A stretch of DNA of 64,000 nt from positions 3,182,501 through 3,246,500 of the forward strand of contig NZ_CP134696.1 of the NCBI RefSeq assembly GCF_031851795.1. The letters are read 5' to 3'. The DNA comes from Pontibacter sp. G13 (GTDB lineage: Bacteria > Bacteroidota > Bacteroidia > J057). Shown in pieces: positions 23,115 to 34,084 of the stretch (position 1 is the first letter of the stretch; the number at the start of each line of letters is the position of its first letter). Under the pieces are notes generated by a model. It did not search any database. It was not told the DNA's origin and was given only the letters and a program-made list of their open reading frames with translations. A program made the translations under genes and the position numbers.

Positions 23115-25394
23115 ATGACGCTACTTCGGAGAGAACCCGTCCTTACCTTGCTGTTGATTTGCTTGTATTCAGTGGGCTCGCTATCGGCCCAAGTATCTGA
23201 TACCTTGTCCCCCAAGCGGCCCAAAATCGGGCTTGTGCTAAGCGGGGGTGGGGCCAAAGGGCTTGCGCACGTAGGCGTCATACGTGTTTTGGAACAATGC
23301 GGGATCATCCCCGATATGATCACGGGTACCAGTATGGGAAGTGTAGTTGGCGGGCTCTATGCATCGGGATATTCCTCGCAAGAACTATCTGCCATCAATG
23401 CCTCCTCCGATTGGGAATTTCTACTCAGCGATCGGGTTCCACTGACTGCCATCAACATCGAGGAGAAGTCGGAATACTACCATTACTTGGCTGAATTCAC
23501 GGTCAGAAACCTCAATATCGAATTGCCCTCTGGGGTGATACAGGGCCAGCAAATCGACAATTACTTCCTCAATTTATTCCTTCCGGTCGTCGATATCACA
23601 GACTTTGACAGCCTGCCCATTCCCTTTCGATGTGTCTCCGTGGATCTGCTCCAAGGAGATGTAGTCGTCCACAAGTCTGGGGATCTTCCCTTGGCTTTGC
23701 GATCCTCGATGGCCATTCCGAGTATTTTCACGCCCGTGCGGTGGGAGGACAGATTATTGGTGGATGGTGGGGTCATCCGAAACTTTCCGGTTCAGGAAGT
23801 TCGAGATATGGGCGCAGATATTGTGATTGGCGTCTATGTCGGCGGGACGAGTGCCGATTCCACCGAATACAATTCCCTGCTTTCGATCTTGAGTTACATG
23901 ACGTTCTTTGTGGGATCATTCGATTCCAAGGAGCAGTTTCAGCTATTGGATTATCTCATGTGGCCGGATTTGAAAGGATATTCTGCAGCCAGTTTCTCCA
24001 GCAGCGGCCTCATCGAAGAAAGAGGAAGACTTTCAGCGGATTCGTTTCGAAATGTCATGGTCAGGCTGGCGGATTCATTGGACCAAATTGCCCCTAGAGC
24101 CCCTGTCATTCGAAAAAATGCCCCCGATTCCCTTTGGATCAATCAGATCGAAATCACCGGAAATAATTGGGTAAGCGATAAACTGATTCAAGACCAACTG
24201 GGAATTAGTCCGGGGAATTGGCTGACCCGCCAGCAAATGAACGATGGTCGGGATTTGCTCTATGGCTTGCGCTATTTTGACAAGATCCATTACTACTTCG
24301 AGCCTCAGGGCAAAGGATACAAATTGCACGTCCAAGTTATAGAGCGGCCCCCAAACCGACTAAAACTGTCCCTTTACTTCGATTCGGACTACAACTTCAG
24401 CCTCATCGCAGGATTGGTCATGAGGAATCTGGTCTTCCCGGACACTAGATTGGCACTCAAAGGTGAAATCTCTAGGGCTCCTCGTATCAAGCTCGCTTAC
24501 TCCAACTACTTTGGCCCCGCCAAATCCAAGGTGGGGTACTTCCGTGCCCTGTATGAAAACAATCCTTATCCAATCCTGAGTGGAGAACGAGTGATCGGTT
24601 CCCTGAAGCAAGATTTGGTAGTGCTAGATGTAGGATTCAGGGAATTGCTAGGACTCAATCTCCGATCTGGATTGGGCCTCAGATATGAATTTTCAAAGGT
24701 CAATACGGATAATTCGATTCAGGATGAGTTGGTATATGGATTTCGGAATTGGCGTTTTCAGAATATCCATGCTCATCTATTTTTAGAATGGAACACCCTG
24801 AATAAGCAATATTTTCCCACACGTGGTCTCAAGCTCTCGCTTGATCTTCGAGGGGTTTTGGCAATGAGTGAGCGAGTGCGCGTTTCGGAAGATTCCACCA
24901 TTTCGGCTGCCAAGCTCAATCAAGATCCCTATGCCAAAGCGCTTCTAGACATTACCCACTACAACCAATTCGGGGAAAAATGGACGCTAGAGGAAAATCT
25001 CACCTTGGCCACTACTTTTGGGGATTCCATCTCGGTGTTGGATGGCTATTTCTTGGGGGGAATGGGATATAATCTGAGGTATCAGGACCGGGCATTTTGG
25101 GGCTTTCAGACTAAGCAGCTTTTTTCGCCTGAATTTATCACGGGGAGATTCGTCCTTTCCTACCGCATCAATTCAGTTTTCCGTGTCCAAGGAGCCATCA
25201 ATGCTGCCCATTTAGGATTCAATCAGGAGCAGCGGAATTTTGGTTCCTTCGTGAGCGAGGGGTTTCCTGTGATATTCGGAGGGGGATTTGCCTTGCAAAT
25301 GAACACCTTACTGGGTCCAATCGCCCTGAGCGTCACTGACAATACATTTGATTGGACCTTGAGATTGGCCATCAACGCCGGTTTCACCTTTTGA
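23115..25394 (+). CDS. Patatin-like phospholipase fused to outer membrane beta-barrel
   Basis: The 759-residue product has a signal peptide, a patatin domain (residues about 37-240) and a C-terminal BamA-like surface-antigen barrel (about 410-759) joined by a POTRA-like segment (NQIEITGNNWVSDKLIQDQL). Catalytic elements are intact: oxyanion loop GLVLSGGGAKGLAHVG, nucleophile S73 in GTSMG, and D217 in VDGG. This matches the PlpD-like type Vd architecture, in which the barrel sits in the outer membrane and the lipase acts outside or in the periplasm. The ATG at 23115 is preferred to a TTG at 23091. Confidence 0.93.
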   Translation: MTLLRREPVLTLLLICLYSVGSLSAQVSDTLSPKRPKIGLVLSGGGAKGLAHVGVIRVLEQCGIIPDMITGTSMGSVVGGLYASGYSSQELSAINASSDWEFLLSDRVPLTAINIEEKSEYYHYLAEFTVRNLNIELPSGVIQGQQIDNYFLNLFLPVVDITDFDSLPIPFRCVSVDLLQGDVVVHKSGDLPLALRSSMAIPSIFTPVRWEDRLLVDGGVIRNFPVQEVRDMGADIVIGVYVGGTSADSTEYNSLLSILSYMTFFVGSFDSKEQFQLLDYLMWPDLKGYSAASFSSSGLIEERGRLSADSFRNVMVRLADSLDQIAPRAPVIRKNAPDSLWINQIEITGNNWVSDKLIQDQLGISPGNWLTRQQMNDGRDLLYGLRYFDKIHYYFEPQGKGYKLHVQVIERPPNRLKLSLYFDSDYNFSLIAGLVMRNLVFPDTRLALKGEISRAPRIKLAYSNYFGPAKSKVGYFRALYENNPYPILSGERVIGSLKQDLVVLDVGFRELLGLNLRSGLGLRYEFSKVNTDNSIQDELVYGFRNWRFQNIHAHLFLEWNTLNKQYFPTRGLKLSLDLRGVLAMSERVRVSEDSTISAAKLNQDPYAKALLDITHYNQFGEKWTLEENLTLATTFGDSISVLDGYFLGGMGYNLRYQDRAFWGFQTKQLFSPEFITGRFVLSYRINSVFRVQGAINAAHLGFNQEQRNFGSFVSEGFPVIFGGGFALQMNTLLGPIALSVTDNTFDWTLRLAINAGFTF

Positions 25395-25530
25395 TCTATA
25401 CCTTCCTAAAACTTCGTTTTCCTCAGCGCTTTGACATGCATACACCTAATTTGGAATCATGGCCCAATACATTCAGGAACAATGGCTTCCCTTGCAGGTT
25501 TTGATGGTATTGTATGGCTAATGAAAACAC

Positions 25531-28218
25531 ATGGAATCTACCAATCGGTGGCATTTGCTATCCCCTGCCGAGGTCCTGAAATCAGTGGATACCCATCCCA
25601 ACGTGGGGCTTTCCCCCCAAGAGCTTGCTAAACGGAGGGAGACGTTTGGAGAAAACGTCATTACTCAGAAAAAAGGAGATGGTGCGCTGGTCCTGCTCCT
25701 CAAGCAATTCAATCAGCCCTTGATCTATATCCTACTGGTAGCGGCAGTAGGTGTCGCTATTTTGGGGGAATGGGTGGAGATGTGGGTGATCCTTGCCGTA
25801 GTCATTGTCAATGCCATCATCGGGTTTGTGCAAGAAGCTCGTGCCCTCAAGGCTATCGAAGCGCTATCCAAAGACCTCAATGCCCAAACTCAGGTTCTCC
25901 GAGAAGGTCAGCCCAAATTAGTCCCTGTGTCGGAATTGGTACCCGGGGATGTAGTCTTGCTCCATTCTGGGGATCGGGTTCCCGCCGACTTGCGAATCCT
26001 ACAAGAACGTCAGCTCCAAATCGACGAATCTGCCTTGACGGGTGAATCACTTCCTGTGGAGAAACAACCCAATGCGTTGGAATCAGAAGCAGCGATCGGG
26101 GATAGAACCAATATGGCTTACTCCTCCACCATGGTAACCTATGGAACAGGCCGTGGCGTGGTGGTTTCCACTGGAGACCATACACAAATTGGTCAGATCA
26201 ACCGCATGATTGCTTCGGCAGACGTATTGGCAACTCCACTCACCCAAAAGATCAATCAGTTTAGCCATATCATGCTTTGGGTGATTCTCGCACTCGCAGG
26301 CATGACGGTTGTCTCTGGCATTTTGCGCGGTTTTTCCCTGAATAATGTCCTGCTCGAAGGCGTAGCGCTTGCGGTAGGTTCCATTCCAGAAGGGCTTCCA
26401 GCGGTAGTCACCATCACCTTGGCTATCGGCGTGTCAAGAATGGCCAAGCGAAAAGCCATCATCCGGAAACTTCCCGCAGTGGAAACTCTCGGTAGCACCA
26501 CCGTAATTTGTTCGGACAAAACTGGTACTCTCACTCAAAATGAGATGACTGTCCAGAAGATTTGGACAGGAGGCACATTGTACGACGTAAGTGGAGTGGG
26601 CTATGATCCCCAAGGAAAAATCCATTTATCAAATGCTACCGAACCCCTGCATCATCCATTACCGATGCCGATGCAGCGAATTCTGGAAGCAGGAATCTTG
26701 TGCAACGATTCAAGGCTGGTAGAAAAGACAGATGGCTGGATCGTGGAAGGCGATCCTACCGAGGGGGCGCTTATTACCTCTGCGTGGAAAGGGGATTGCC
26801 ATCCCGATTATCGGCGATTGGATACCATCCCCTTTGAGTCGGAATACCAATATATGGCGACGCTGAATCAGGTAGGTGCAGACCGTATCATGTTTATCAA
26901 GGGTTCGGTGGAGCGGGTTCTACCGGCTTGTGAAGACATGTTGACCACAGATGGCACTGCTGCTTTTTCTTCCGAGGATATTCAGGCAGAAGTCACTCGA
27001 CTGGCCGGCAAAGGACTTCGTGTACTTGCCTTTGCCCAGAAAAACCTGGCAGCTGACACTGCATCCATTGATCATCCAGATGTACGAAATGGCCTTACTT
27101 TCTTGGGACTTCAGGCCATGATCGATCCTCCTCGTCCTGAAGCGATTCAAGCTGTACAAGCTTGCCAAGAAGCTGGTGTTCAGGTCAAGATGATCACAGG
27201 CGACCACCTCGGCACAGCCGTGGCCATTGCCAAAAAGTTGGGGATTGAGCACCTAGGAGGAGCCGATGAACCAGTTGGGATTACGGGGATGGATATGGCA
27301 CAGCTCAATGATGAAGACTTCGTCCGGGTAGCTCGGGAAAAATCCGTTTTTGCACGTGTCAGCCCTGCCCAGAAATTGGAATTGGTCAAAGCCCTGCAAG
27401 CCGAGGGGCATATCGCTGCTATGACCGGAGATGGTGTCAATGACGCTCCTGCCTTGAGACAAGCCAATATCGGAGTGGCGATGGGAATCACTGGGACAGA
27501 GGTTGCCAAGGAGACGGCGGATATGATTTTGACGGATGACAATTTTGCCAGCATTGAGGCCGCGGTGGAAGAGGGTCGCAGTGTCTTCGACAACATCGTC
27601 AAATTCATCACCTGGACGCTTCCCACCAATATCTCGGAGGGATTGGTCATTTTGATTGCCTCTTTGTTGGGGAGGGATCTCCCCATTACTCCCCTTCAAA
27701 TTCTTTGGATCAATTTGACCACTGCCGTTTTTCTGGGAGCCACCCTCGCATTCGAAGACAAAGAGCCGGGGATCATGAGGCGTCTTCCGAGAAAACCCGG
27801 ACAGCCACTGCTGGGGCAAGACCTCATATTTCGGATCATCTGGGTCAGCTTGGTACTCGTAGCGGGTGTTTACATTCTCTATGAGGTCATCGTCCAGCGT
27901 GGCTATGATCTGGAAGTAGCCCGTACAGCTGCCGTAAACCTGATCGTCTTTGGGGAATTGTTCTACCTGTTCAACTGTCGATCCTTGACACTTCCTCCCC
28001 ATCGGCTAGGATTCTATTCCAATCGATGGTTATTGATTGGTGTGGCTGTCATGATTGGACTCCAGATGCTGTTTACCTATGCCCCTTGGATGAATCGCAT
28101 TTTTGGGACAGAACCAATTGGTCCCAGAGCTTGGGTGGCCATATTGGGTATGTCCTTTCTGCTCTTTGGATTGGTAGAAATCGAGAAATCCATTCGCAGG
28201 AGAAGTCCCCAGAATTAG
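25531..28218 (+). CDS. P-type cation-transporting ATPase (P2 class)
   Basis: The 895-residue pump has an N-terminal cation-ATPase domain, about ten membrane helices, the actuator motif LTGESLPVEK, the phosphorylation site D329 in CSDKTGTLT, and the hinge motif MTGDGVNDAPAL. M4 carries VGSIPEGLPAV, the PEGLP form typical of Ca2+ (and some Na+/K+) P2 ATPases rather than heavy-metal pumps. It likely exports Ca2+ or a related cation, but the ion cannot be fixed from sequence. The ATG at 25531 gives the usual WH..S..E N-terminus. It faces the minus-strand kinase gene across a terminator. Confidence 0.93.
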   Translation: MESTNRWHLLSPAEVLKSVDTHPNVGLSPQELAKRRETFGENVITQKKGDGALVLLLKQFNQPLIYILLVAAVGVAILGEWVEMWVILAVVIVNAIIGFVQEARALKAIEALSKDLNAQTQVLREGQPKLVPVSELVPGDVVLLHSGDRVPADLRILQERQLQIDESALTGESLPVEKQPNALESEAAIGDRTNMAYSSTMVTYGTGRGVVVSTGDHTQIGQINRMIASADVLATPLTQKINQFSHIMLWVILALAGMTVVSGILRGFSLNNVLLEGVALAVGSIPEGLPAVVTITLAIGVSRMAKRKAIIRKLPAVETLGSTTVICSDKTGTLTQNEMTVQKIWTGGTLYDVSGVGYDPQGKIHLSNATEPLHHPLPMPMQRILEAGILCNDSRLVEKTDGWIVEGDPTEGALITSAWKGDCHPDYRRLDTIPFESEYQYMATLNQVGADRIMFIKGSVERVLPACEDMLTTDGTAAFSSEDIQAEVTRLAGKGLRVLAFAQKNLAADTASIDHPDVRNGLTFLGLQAMIDPPRPEAIQAVQACQEAGVQVKMITGDHLGTAVAIAKKLGIEHLGGADEPVGITGMDMAQLNDEDFVRVAREKSVFARVSPAQKLELVKALQAEGHIAAMTGDGVNDAPALRQANIGVAMGITGTEVAKETADMILTDDNFASIEAAVEEGRSVFDNIVKFITWTLPTNISEGLVILIASLLGRDLPITPLQILWINLTTAVFLGATLAFEDKEPGIMRRLPRKPGQPLLGQDLIFRIIWVSLVLVAGVYILYEVIVQRGYDLEVARTAAVNLIVFGELFYLFNCRSLTLPPHRLGFYSNRWLLIGVAVMIGLQMLFTYAPWMNRIFGTEPIGPRAWVAILGMSFLLFGLVEIEKSIRRRSPQN

Positions 28219-28226
28219 GCGCTTCA

Positions 28227-28259
28227 ACAAAAAGGCCAGCTCCGAAGTGGAACTGGCCT
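28227..28259 (-). terminator. Terminator of the BLUF-module kinase gene
   Basis: AGGCCAG (28233-28239) pairs with CTGGCCT (28253-28259), with further pairing inside. Read on the minus strand it is followed by TTTTTGTTG. It lies 20 bp after the kinase stop codon. Confidence 0.8.
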
Positions 28260-28278
28260 GAATCTATGTATGCTTACC

Positions 28279-31200
28279 TTAATGTTCTGGTTTCGGCGGA
28301 ATGCTCAGATAGAAGGTCGCCCCTTGACCAAGTTGGGAAATGACCCAAATATTACCTCCTTGGAGCTCTACTGCTTTTTTGACAATAGAAAGCCCCACAC
28401 CCGAACCGTAGCTAGCCTTGCCTTCATGCAGTCGATGGAACACTTCAAAAATGTGCTCCAGTTGCTTCGGATCCATCCCTACGCCATTGTCTTTGATGAA
28501 TAAGATGAGGTCATCTTTGTTCTGCTCCTTGTAGGTTCCGATCTCCACCCGGCAATTGTTCCCGAGTCGATGCTTGAGTGCATTGGAGAGTAAGTTGTGC
28601 AGGATCTTCCTCATCATCACCAAATCTGCCCATACAGGTGAAAGATCTCTGAATATCAATTCGGCATCCGCCTCTGGATGCGTTGCAATCAATTCAGCCC
28701 ATACCTCCTCGATCAATACTTTGAGATCCAACCACTCCTTGTGAACCTTGGAGATTTTCAGGTTGGAGTAGGTGATCAGCCCATCGAGCGTTTGGTTCAT
28801 TTTGTTGAGCTGAATTTGCAGGGCAGAGAATGCAGATTCATCAAATTCTGCTTCTCGGGAAATCTTGTCGGTGATTCGATCCGCGCGACGTAACTCATTC
28901 CGGAGATCTTCTGCGAATGATTGGGAGATGTACCGATTTTCTTCCTGCGTTTCTTCGAAGGCCTTCTTGGCCATTTCAAGCTGAGCCAATTCCAATGCCT
29001 CTTGAGCCTCTGCATGTTGCCCGTTGCCATTTTTCACAGGAAATGCCAACGTACCAATCTGGGGAGATCCATCAGACCCGACAATTGGGTATTTGACGAC
29101 ATTGAGGGTAATCTGCTTGCCACCGAGATTAAAGGATTCAAAGGTATGTAGCTCTTTAGCTTCTGCGAGGACCTGCTGATCTTCTTCTCTGATTTTGACG
29201 GCATCTGCTTCAGGAAGCAACGCAAAATCGCTCGCACCAATCATCCCTTGCACATTGGTTTCGAGTAATTTCTGGTAGGACTGATTGGCGTATACGTACT
29301 TGAAATCTTGATTTTTAATCGAGGTATAAATTTCCGGCTGATCAAGGATCTGCTGGTAAAAAGTAAAGGTTTCCAGAGATTCCGCAGGAATGAATCGCTC
29401 CTGCTGGATATTCTGGCTCACCATCAAGATTTCTGTAGAAGATTGGCTGCTGTTGTGTCGAGGAATGAAGGTATGGCGATACATGGTCTCCTTGGAATCC
29501 AACCAAGGAGATTCAATCTTCATTTTGGTGTGATAGTCTGCGCGGGATACCTGTGCCAATGCATTCTTGGCCAGTCCCTTGTAGGGTTCATCCAAGTAGT
29601 CCAGGAAGTTGCTATGCAAAACTACTTCTTTCTGGTGCTGGGCTCCTGACTGATTGATATAGATGATCTTGCCATCCGGTTCCAGCACAGAAATGAAGAA
29701 AGGAATCTCATCGAGGATCTGATGCTGATTATTCAATGCCTTGTGCAGTGCGCTCTCGGCCAAGACCCGCTTGGAGATATCGATGATGGAGATAATCGCG
29801 CCACCGATGTCCTTGCGTTTGTGGATGAATGGATTGATCCGAACCAGCCAGTGCTGGGCTTTTCGGTTGCCTTTGATCTCGCGTTCTTTTTGAATGCCTT
29901 GATCCATCACCTCAATGACATCCTCTTGAAAATGAGGATAGTCCCACTTCAGCCTGAACTTTTCGATAGAGGTTCCGAGGTCTCGGTCAGTCAAATCAAT
30001 CACCTCTGAAATCTGAGGGGTGAAGAACTTGATATGAAGGCGATTATCGAGGAACAAGGTGCCGATCTGCGATCCCATCAACAAGTTGTCAATGGTGGAG
30101 TTCGCATCCAGCAGTTCCTGATTTCTTGCCTGCAACTCCGAGTTGACTGTGTACAACTCTTCATTGACAGACTGTAGTTCTTCGTTGGTACTTTGCAACT
30201 CTTCATTGGCTGCAAGCAATTCTTCGTTGGAGGCCTGAAGCTCCTCATTGGTGGTCTCCAATTCCTCCAAGGAGTTTTGCACCTCTTCCTTGGCGAGTAC
30301 CAATTCTTTCTGGAGATCCCGGATAATGGAGTAGGACTCAGAGTCCAGCGAAGGTCCTTGGATAATGGTTTTGCGCTCCTCCAGATCGGCCTTATTTGGC
30401 TCGATCCATTGAATGAGATAGAGATTCTGATCCGACATGGAATCAATGCGCTCCACCGAGATATCCCGAAGCATTTCGGGATGATTGTCCGAAACAGGAA
30501 CGTCCGGATACAGAAAAGGCCCAGATTCTTGGGTAAATCTCCTCAGGCTATCTCGAAGGACCAACACGGTAGGCCGTGAAACCATGCTCAAAAGGTCTCC
30601 TTTGAGTTCCATATCAGGAAGATGGAGAAATTGGCCAGCACCCCCCGTGAGATAAAGGAGTAGAAAATGATCGTCGATCAAAACCGAAACTGGCGCAAAT
30701 CGATCCAACAGGATTTTGGGGTAGGATACACGCGCATTTCGGTAAGTAACCTGATCCAATTTGTTGAGCATGGATGCGCTAGGCAATCCCGAAGTCCTTC
30801 GGACTTTGCTCATCTGGGCGAGGTTGTAGTATTTTCTTGCCTTAGGAGTCTCTCCATGCGCTTGGAATACTTTCCACTTTTCGTCCAAAGCGGTAAAGCT
30901 ATGCTTGTAGTCGAGGACATTCTCACTAGAGCCCAACCACAAGAATCCACCGGGTTTAAGTCCAAAATGGAAATTGAGCAACAATCTACGTTGGATAGGA
31001 GAATCCAAATAGATCAGGAGGTTTCGGCAGATCACGAAATCCAGATTGATGAATGGAGGGTCCATCGTTGCATCGTTCCGAGCAAAAATGATTTTGTCTC
31101 GGTAGAATCCGCGGATCTCATATTGTCCTTCATCAAAATGGAAATATTTATTTCGGATTTCCTCGGGGATATGGGCAAGGCTTGAAGCAGGGTATACTCC

Positions 31201-32289
31201 TTTACTCGCAATGGCTAGAGCCTTGTCATTGATGTCGGTTGCGAGAATGGTGTATTTGGGGGAAATGTTGTGCTTGTTGGCGTACTCATTCAGCGCAATG
31301 CTGATCGAATACACCTCTTCGCCGGTCGAGCATCCGCAAATCCAAACCCTCAAGTCCTGATGACCAGCATCTGCTTTCATCAAGTTTGGGAATACAATCT
31401 CTTCCAATGCATCGTATGCGAGGGGATCTCGGAAGAAGTCTGTCACCCCGATAAGGAGCTCATAGTACAGTTCCTCTACCCGAGAAATCTGCTGGACGAG
31501 ATATTCATAGTATTTGGTGAAGCTCGTGATATTGAGCATCGCCATATGCTTTTCGATCCTTCTCCGGATGGTCTTAGGCTTGTAGAGGGTGAAGTCCACT
31601 TGATGGTACTTCTGCACAAGCCGGAGAATCGGCACAAATTCCAGCTGAAACAGCTTGTCCTCATCCGAGATTTCAGACAGATTTTTCTCCTGACGGAATG
31701 TCTCTATGCCTACTTCCCCAATTTGGGCCAATACTTTGGAAATCTCCTCTGGGGTCAATACCATATCTACTGATTTGGTATCGATCGAGCTGATGGGCAT
31801 TCCATCAAATTCTGCGCTTTCGGGGTGCTGTACGATGACGAGTCCACCCTGATCCTTGACCGTTTGGATGCCTCTTGATCCATCTGAGCCCGTACCTGAG
31901 AGAATGACCGCGATCGATTTATCTTGGGCATTGTCACCCAATGAATGCAGAAATTCGTCAATCACGAATCTTGGGCCTGCACTTTCGGGCAGCTCTTCCA
32001 ACCGGATTTTGCGCTCATCCAAAGTCAATGAAGAACCCGCGGGAATCAAATACACATGATCCGGCTGAATCTCCATGTCTTCCTCAGCCATGACAATGGG
32101 CATCCCGGAGTCCTTGGATAGGATCTCCTGCATCAAGCTTTTAAACTTACGGGGAAGGTGCTGAATGATAATGAAAGACATGCCCGTATAGCTGGGCAAA
32201 TATGCAAGCAGCTCCTCAATGGCTTTCAGACCACCAGCTGATGCTCCGATGCCGACAATGGGAAAGTCGGCCTTTTGAGAATGCGACAT
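28279..32289 (-). CDS. CheB-CheR-PAS-histidine-kinase fusion lacking the phospho-accepting His (paralogue A)
   Basis: The 1336-residue protein has a CheB methylesterase domain (8-195; S18, H44, D136 intact), a CheR methyltransferase (about 215-490; [13 protein letters not shown]), a heptad coiled coil (about 665-735), three PAS-like domains (about 735-1100) and a kinase core. The ATP-binding part is complete ([27 protein letters not shown]), but the H-box reads FAEDLRNEL, with Glu at 1127 where paralogue B has His1127. It is cytoplasmic, without membrane helices. The ATG at 32289 is used; the frame above only offers TTG. It lies 114 bp after BLUF on the same strand, so the two are probably cotranscribed. 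Confidence 0.92.
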   Translation of the reverse strand: MSHSQKADFPIVGIGASAGGLKAIEELLAYLPSYTGMSFIIIQHLPRKFKSLMQEILSKDSGMPIVMAEEDMEIQPDHVYLIPAGSSLTLDERKIRLEELPESAGPRFVIDEFLHSLGDNAQDKSIAVILSGTGSDGSRGIQTVKDQGGLVIVQHPESAEFDGMPISSIDTKSVDMVLTPEEISKVLAQIGEVGIETFRQEKNLSEISDEDKLFQLEFVPILRLVQKYHQVDFTLYKPKTIRRRIEKHMAMLNITSFTKYYEYLVQQISRVEELYYELLIGVTDFFRDPLAYDALEEIVFPNLMKADAGHQDLRVWICGCSTGEEVYSISIALNEYANKHNISPKYTILATDINDKALAIASKGVYPASSLAHIPEEIRNKYFHFDEGQYEIRGFYRDKIIFARNDATMDPPFINLDFVICRNLLIYLDSPIQRRLLLNFHFGLKPGGFLWLGSSENVLDYKHSFTALDEKWKVFQAHGETPKARKYYNLAQMSKVRRTSGLPSASMLNKLDQVTYRNARVSYPKILLDRFAPVSVLIDDHFLLLYLTGGAGQFLHLPDMELKGDLLSMVSRPTVLVLRDSLRRFTQESGPFLYPDVPVSDNHPEMLRDISVERIDSMSDQNLYLIQWIEPNKADLEERKTIIQGPSLDSESYSIIRDLQKELVLAKEEVQNSLEELETTNEELQASNEELLAANEELQSTNEELQSVNEELYTVNSELQARNQELLDANSTIDNLLMGSQIGTLFLDNRLHIKFFTPQISEVIDLTDRDLGTSIEKFRLKWDYPHFQEDVIEVMDQGIQKEREIKGNRKAQHWLVRINPFIHKRKDIGGAIISIIDISKRVLAESALHKALNNQHQILDEIPFFISVLEPDGKIIYINQSGAQHQKEVVLHSNFLDYLDEPYKGLAKNALAQVSRADYHTKMKIESPWLDSKETMYRHTFIPRHNSSQSSTEILMVSQNIQQERFIPAESLETFTFYQQILDQPEIYTSIKNQDFKYVYANQSYQKLLETNVQGMIGASDFALLPEADAVKIREEDQQVLAEAKELHTFESFNLGGKQITLNVVKYPIVGSDGSPQIGTLAFPVKNGNGQHAEAQEALELAQLEMAKKAFEETQEENRYISQSFAEDLRNELRRADRITDKISREAEFDESAFSALQIQLNKMNQTLDGLITYSNLKISKVHKEWLDLKVLIEEVWAELIATHPEADAELIFRDLSPVWADLVMMRKILHNLLSNALKHRLGNNCRVEIGTYKEQNKDDLILFIKDNGVGMDPKQLEHIFEVFHRLHEGKASYGSGVGLSIVKKAVELQGGNIWVISQLGQGATFYLSIPPKPEH

Positions 32290-32403
32290 GATGTTGAGGT
32301 GTTGGAGTAGATGTGAATTCAAGGGAATTTAGCCAAGAATATGCAAGCATAAAAATAAATATACAGCCAAATAATTCCCAATAACGAATGTTTTTATCGC
32401 CAG

Positions 32404-32856
32404 TTAGAATACCATCCGTTGATGATTCTCTGATAGTTTTTCGACCATATTCCAAACGAGGGTTTCCGTCGAACTCTGGTAGCCCGGGTCCTCTCTGCCA
32501 ATGAATCTCATATAATCAAAAATGACATCCTGCATTTTGATCTCGATAAGCGATGTTTTGGTCAAGTATTGCATCGACCAGGTAGGAAATCTTCGGTTGG
32601 CGACTTCTGGCTCCCCTACCTGATGGAGAATTTTGTGGCGCTCATCTCCAGCAATATTCGTAACCAGCTGATCTATATGCTCCTTAGGCCCTTCGATATA
32701 TTGCAAGAAACGGCGTTTCTCAAAATACAGATAGCCCGTGATGCCAAATTCTTCATTTTTGGAGGAGGCAAATTGAGCCAATTCCTTCAACGCAGGGACA
32801 TCAAATTCCTGAACGGCTTCGCTTACGTATAGCACACTGATAAGTGGAGAGGTCAT
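32404..32856 (-). CDS. BLUF-domain blue-light photoreceptor
   Basis: The 150-residue protein is a short BLUF sensor that binds FAD and responds to blue light. All flavin-pocket residues are in place with the same spacing as AppA: Y10, N34, Q52, W93 and M95 (AppA Y21, N45, Q63, W104, M106). Family blocks ISVLYVSEA, FGITGYLYF and FLQYIEGPKE are clear. The 50 residues after the domain are helical and could contact a partner. There is no output domain, so it should signal through another protein; the CheB-CheR kinase starting 114 bp downstream and the receiver encoded 167 bp upstream are the obvious candidates. Confidence 0.95.
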   Translation of the reverse strand: MTSPLISVLYVSEAVQEFDVPALKELAQFASSKNEEFGITGYLYFEKRRFLQYIEGPKEHIDQLVTNIAGDERHKILHQVGEPEVANRRFPTWSMQYLTKTSLIEIKMQDVIFDYMRFIGREDPGYQSSTETLVWNMVEKLSENHQRMVF

Positions 32857-33023
32857 GAGTTCTTGGTAAGTGGTTTAGAGAATAAACAATCAGGCGTTTT
32901 TGTTGATCCGAAAAACCATCGGCGGGCAGTAATGTACGAAATTCCTATTACAGCTCCGCAACCAAAAGCCTCAAAATCAAAAAGGCCCTCCGAGGAGGGC
33001 CTAGTATCTTTCATATCAATCAG

Positions 33024-33446
33024 CTAAACAGGCAGGAACTGTCCGATCAAGTGCTTGAATACCTTGATGTTCTCCTTGAACCCAATGGGTTTTTGAAGGA
33101 AGTCATCAGCCCCAAGCTGTTTGGATCGAACGATGTCCTCGTTTAACATGGAAGTAGAGCAAATCACCACCGGAAACTTCTTCAGGTTCTCAGTCCTGAG
33201 GATTTCCAGTACTTGAAAGCCATTTAACCCTGGCATGTGAAGATCCAGCACCATCAAGTCCGGGACAGGATCTCCGGGCTGCAAGTCTGACAAATAATTG
33301 ATGGCTGGCATGCCACTCTGAAAAGTCTGGATGTTCAAGGGGATGTTAAGACGATTCAGAGCAATGCAATTCAGCTCAAGGTCAGCCCAGTTATCGTCGA
33401 CGAGCATGATATTAGATTCTCGCAGGTTCAGTTTTTGGGGAATCAT
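33024..33446 (-). CDS. Single-domain response regulator (REC), BLUF module
   Basis: The 140-residue receiver has the acidic pair in IMLVDDN, the phospho-acceptor D68 in MVLDLHMPG, and K119 in FLQKP, so it can be phosphorylated. There is no output domain. It resembles the receiver at 38378-38797 (similar DDN.ADLELN and QKP/EKPIG blocks) and takes the same place before its kinase. It probably takes phosphate from one of the two CheB-CheR kinases. A 167-bp gap separates it from BLUF. Confidence 0.93.
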   Translation of the reverse strand: MIPQKLNLRESNIMLVDDNWADLELNCIALNRLNIPLNIQTFQSGMPAINYLSDLQPGDPVPDLMVLDLHMPGLNGFQVLEILRTENLKKFPVVICSTSMLNEDIVRSKQLGADDFLQKPIGFKENIKVFKHLIGQFLPV

Positions 33447-34084
33447 GCGGTAGTAAGGTTAATAGAGGCTTCCCTCTCTCAGTTTGACTTGATACAAATA
33501 TTCCCAATTGGCCCCTAGTTTCAAGGGAATGATATGGAGCGACATTACCTAAATGTAATGCGAAAAAATCGTCAAATGATGACCTCTCTCTTGCCTGCAA
33601 CTTTTTCTCCAATGTATTGGATGATCCATCTTGGAGAATGTATAGATGGTGGGTTGTCAATTTGTGGTTGCAAATCTGTCTGTGCTCGTTATTTGTATTT
33701 ACCAAATTGTCTCTCATTCAGGGAGCAGATCAAGGGATTTCTACATCCACCGACAGAATCAGCCTAAATGACTGATAATCAATAATTATTTTCTATTAGG
33801 TTCAAATTAGCCTATTGGAGACACCCGATAAACTATACCCTATATATTTTTCTTGATGGAATAGATTTAGGCGGTATTATCCCTCTAGCCTGACAATGTG
33901 AGAATTCCCTCGTTTTCATGTGAAAATCAAATGCTATAAAATCCGCAAAAAAGCGCCTCCCATTATCATGAAAGGCGCTTTTCTCTGCTTGGAGCTGATT
34001 TAGATTCGAAATATTTTAAGGCGATTTCCAACAACATTCCCCATTATGGACCCTCAAAAAATCATCCCCATTTCAGGCGATGGG
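33447..34084. other. AT-rich gap between the two sensory modules
   Basis: This 638-bp region separates the receiver of the BLUF module from the 3' end of paralogue B. It contains the terminator at 33946-33980 and presumably the promoter of the BLUF module near its left end. Apart from that it is AT-rich without a convincing frame, RNA gene or repeat. Confidence 0.5.
33946..33980 (-). terminator. Terminator between the sensory modules
   Basis: AAGCGCCT (33951-33958) pairs with AGGCGCTT (33973-33980). On the minus strand TTTTTTGCGG follows, ending the paralogue B transcript; on the plus strand TTTTC also follows. It shows that the two modules are separate transcription units. Confidence 0.75.

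Noticed and set aside
23095-23120. T-loop-like string GGTTCGACTCC suggesting a tRNA
   Set aside because: No acceptor, D or anticodon arms fit around it, and it lies at the start of the patatin gene.
30120-30290. Tandem DNA repeat, also at 35940-36120
   Set aside because: It is the coding sequence of the NEELQ heptad coiled coil in both CheB-CheR kinases, not a mobile or regulatory repeat.
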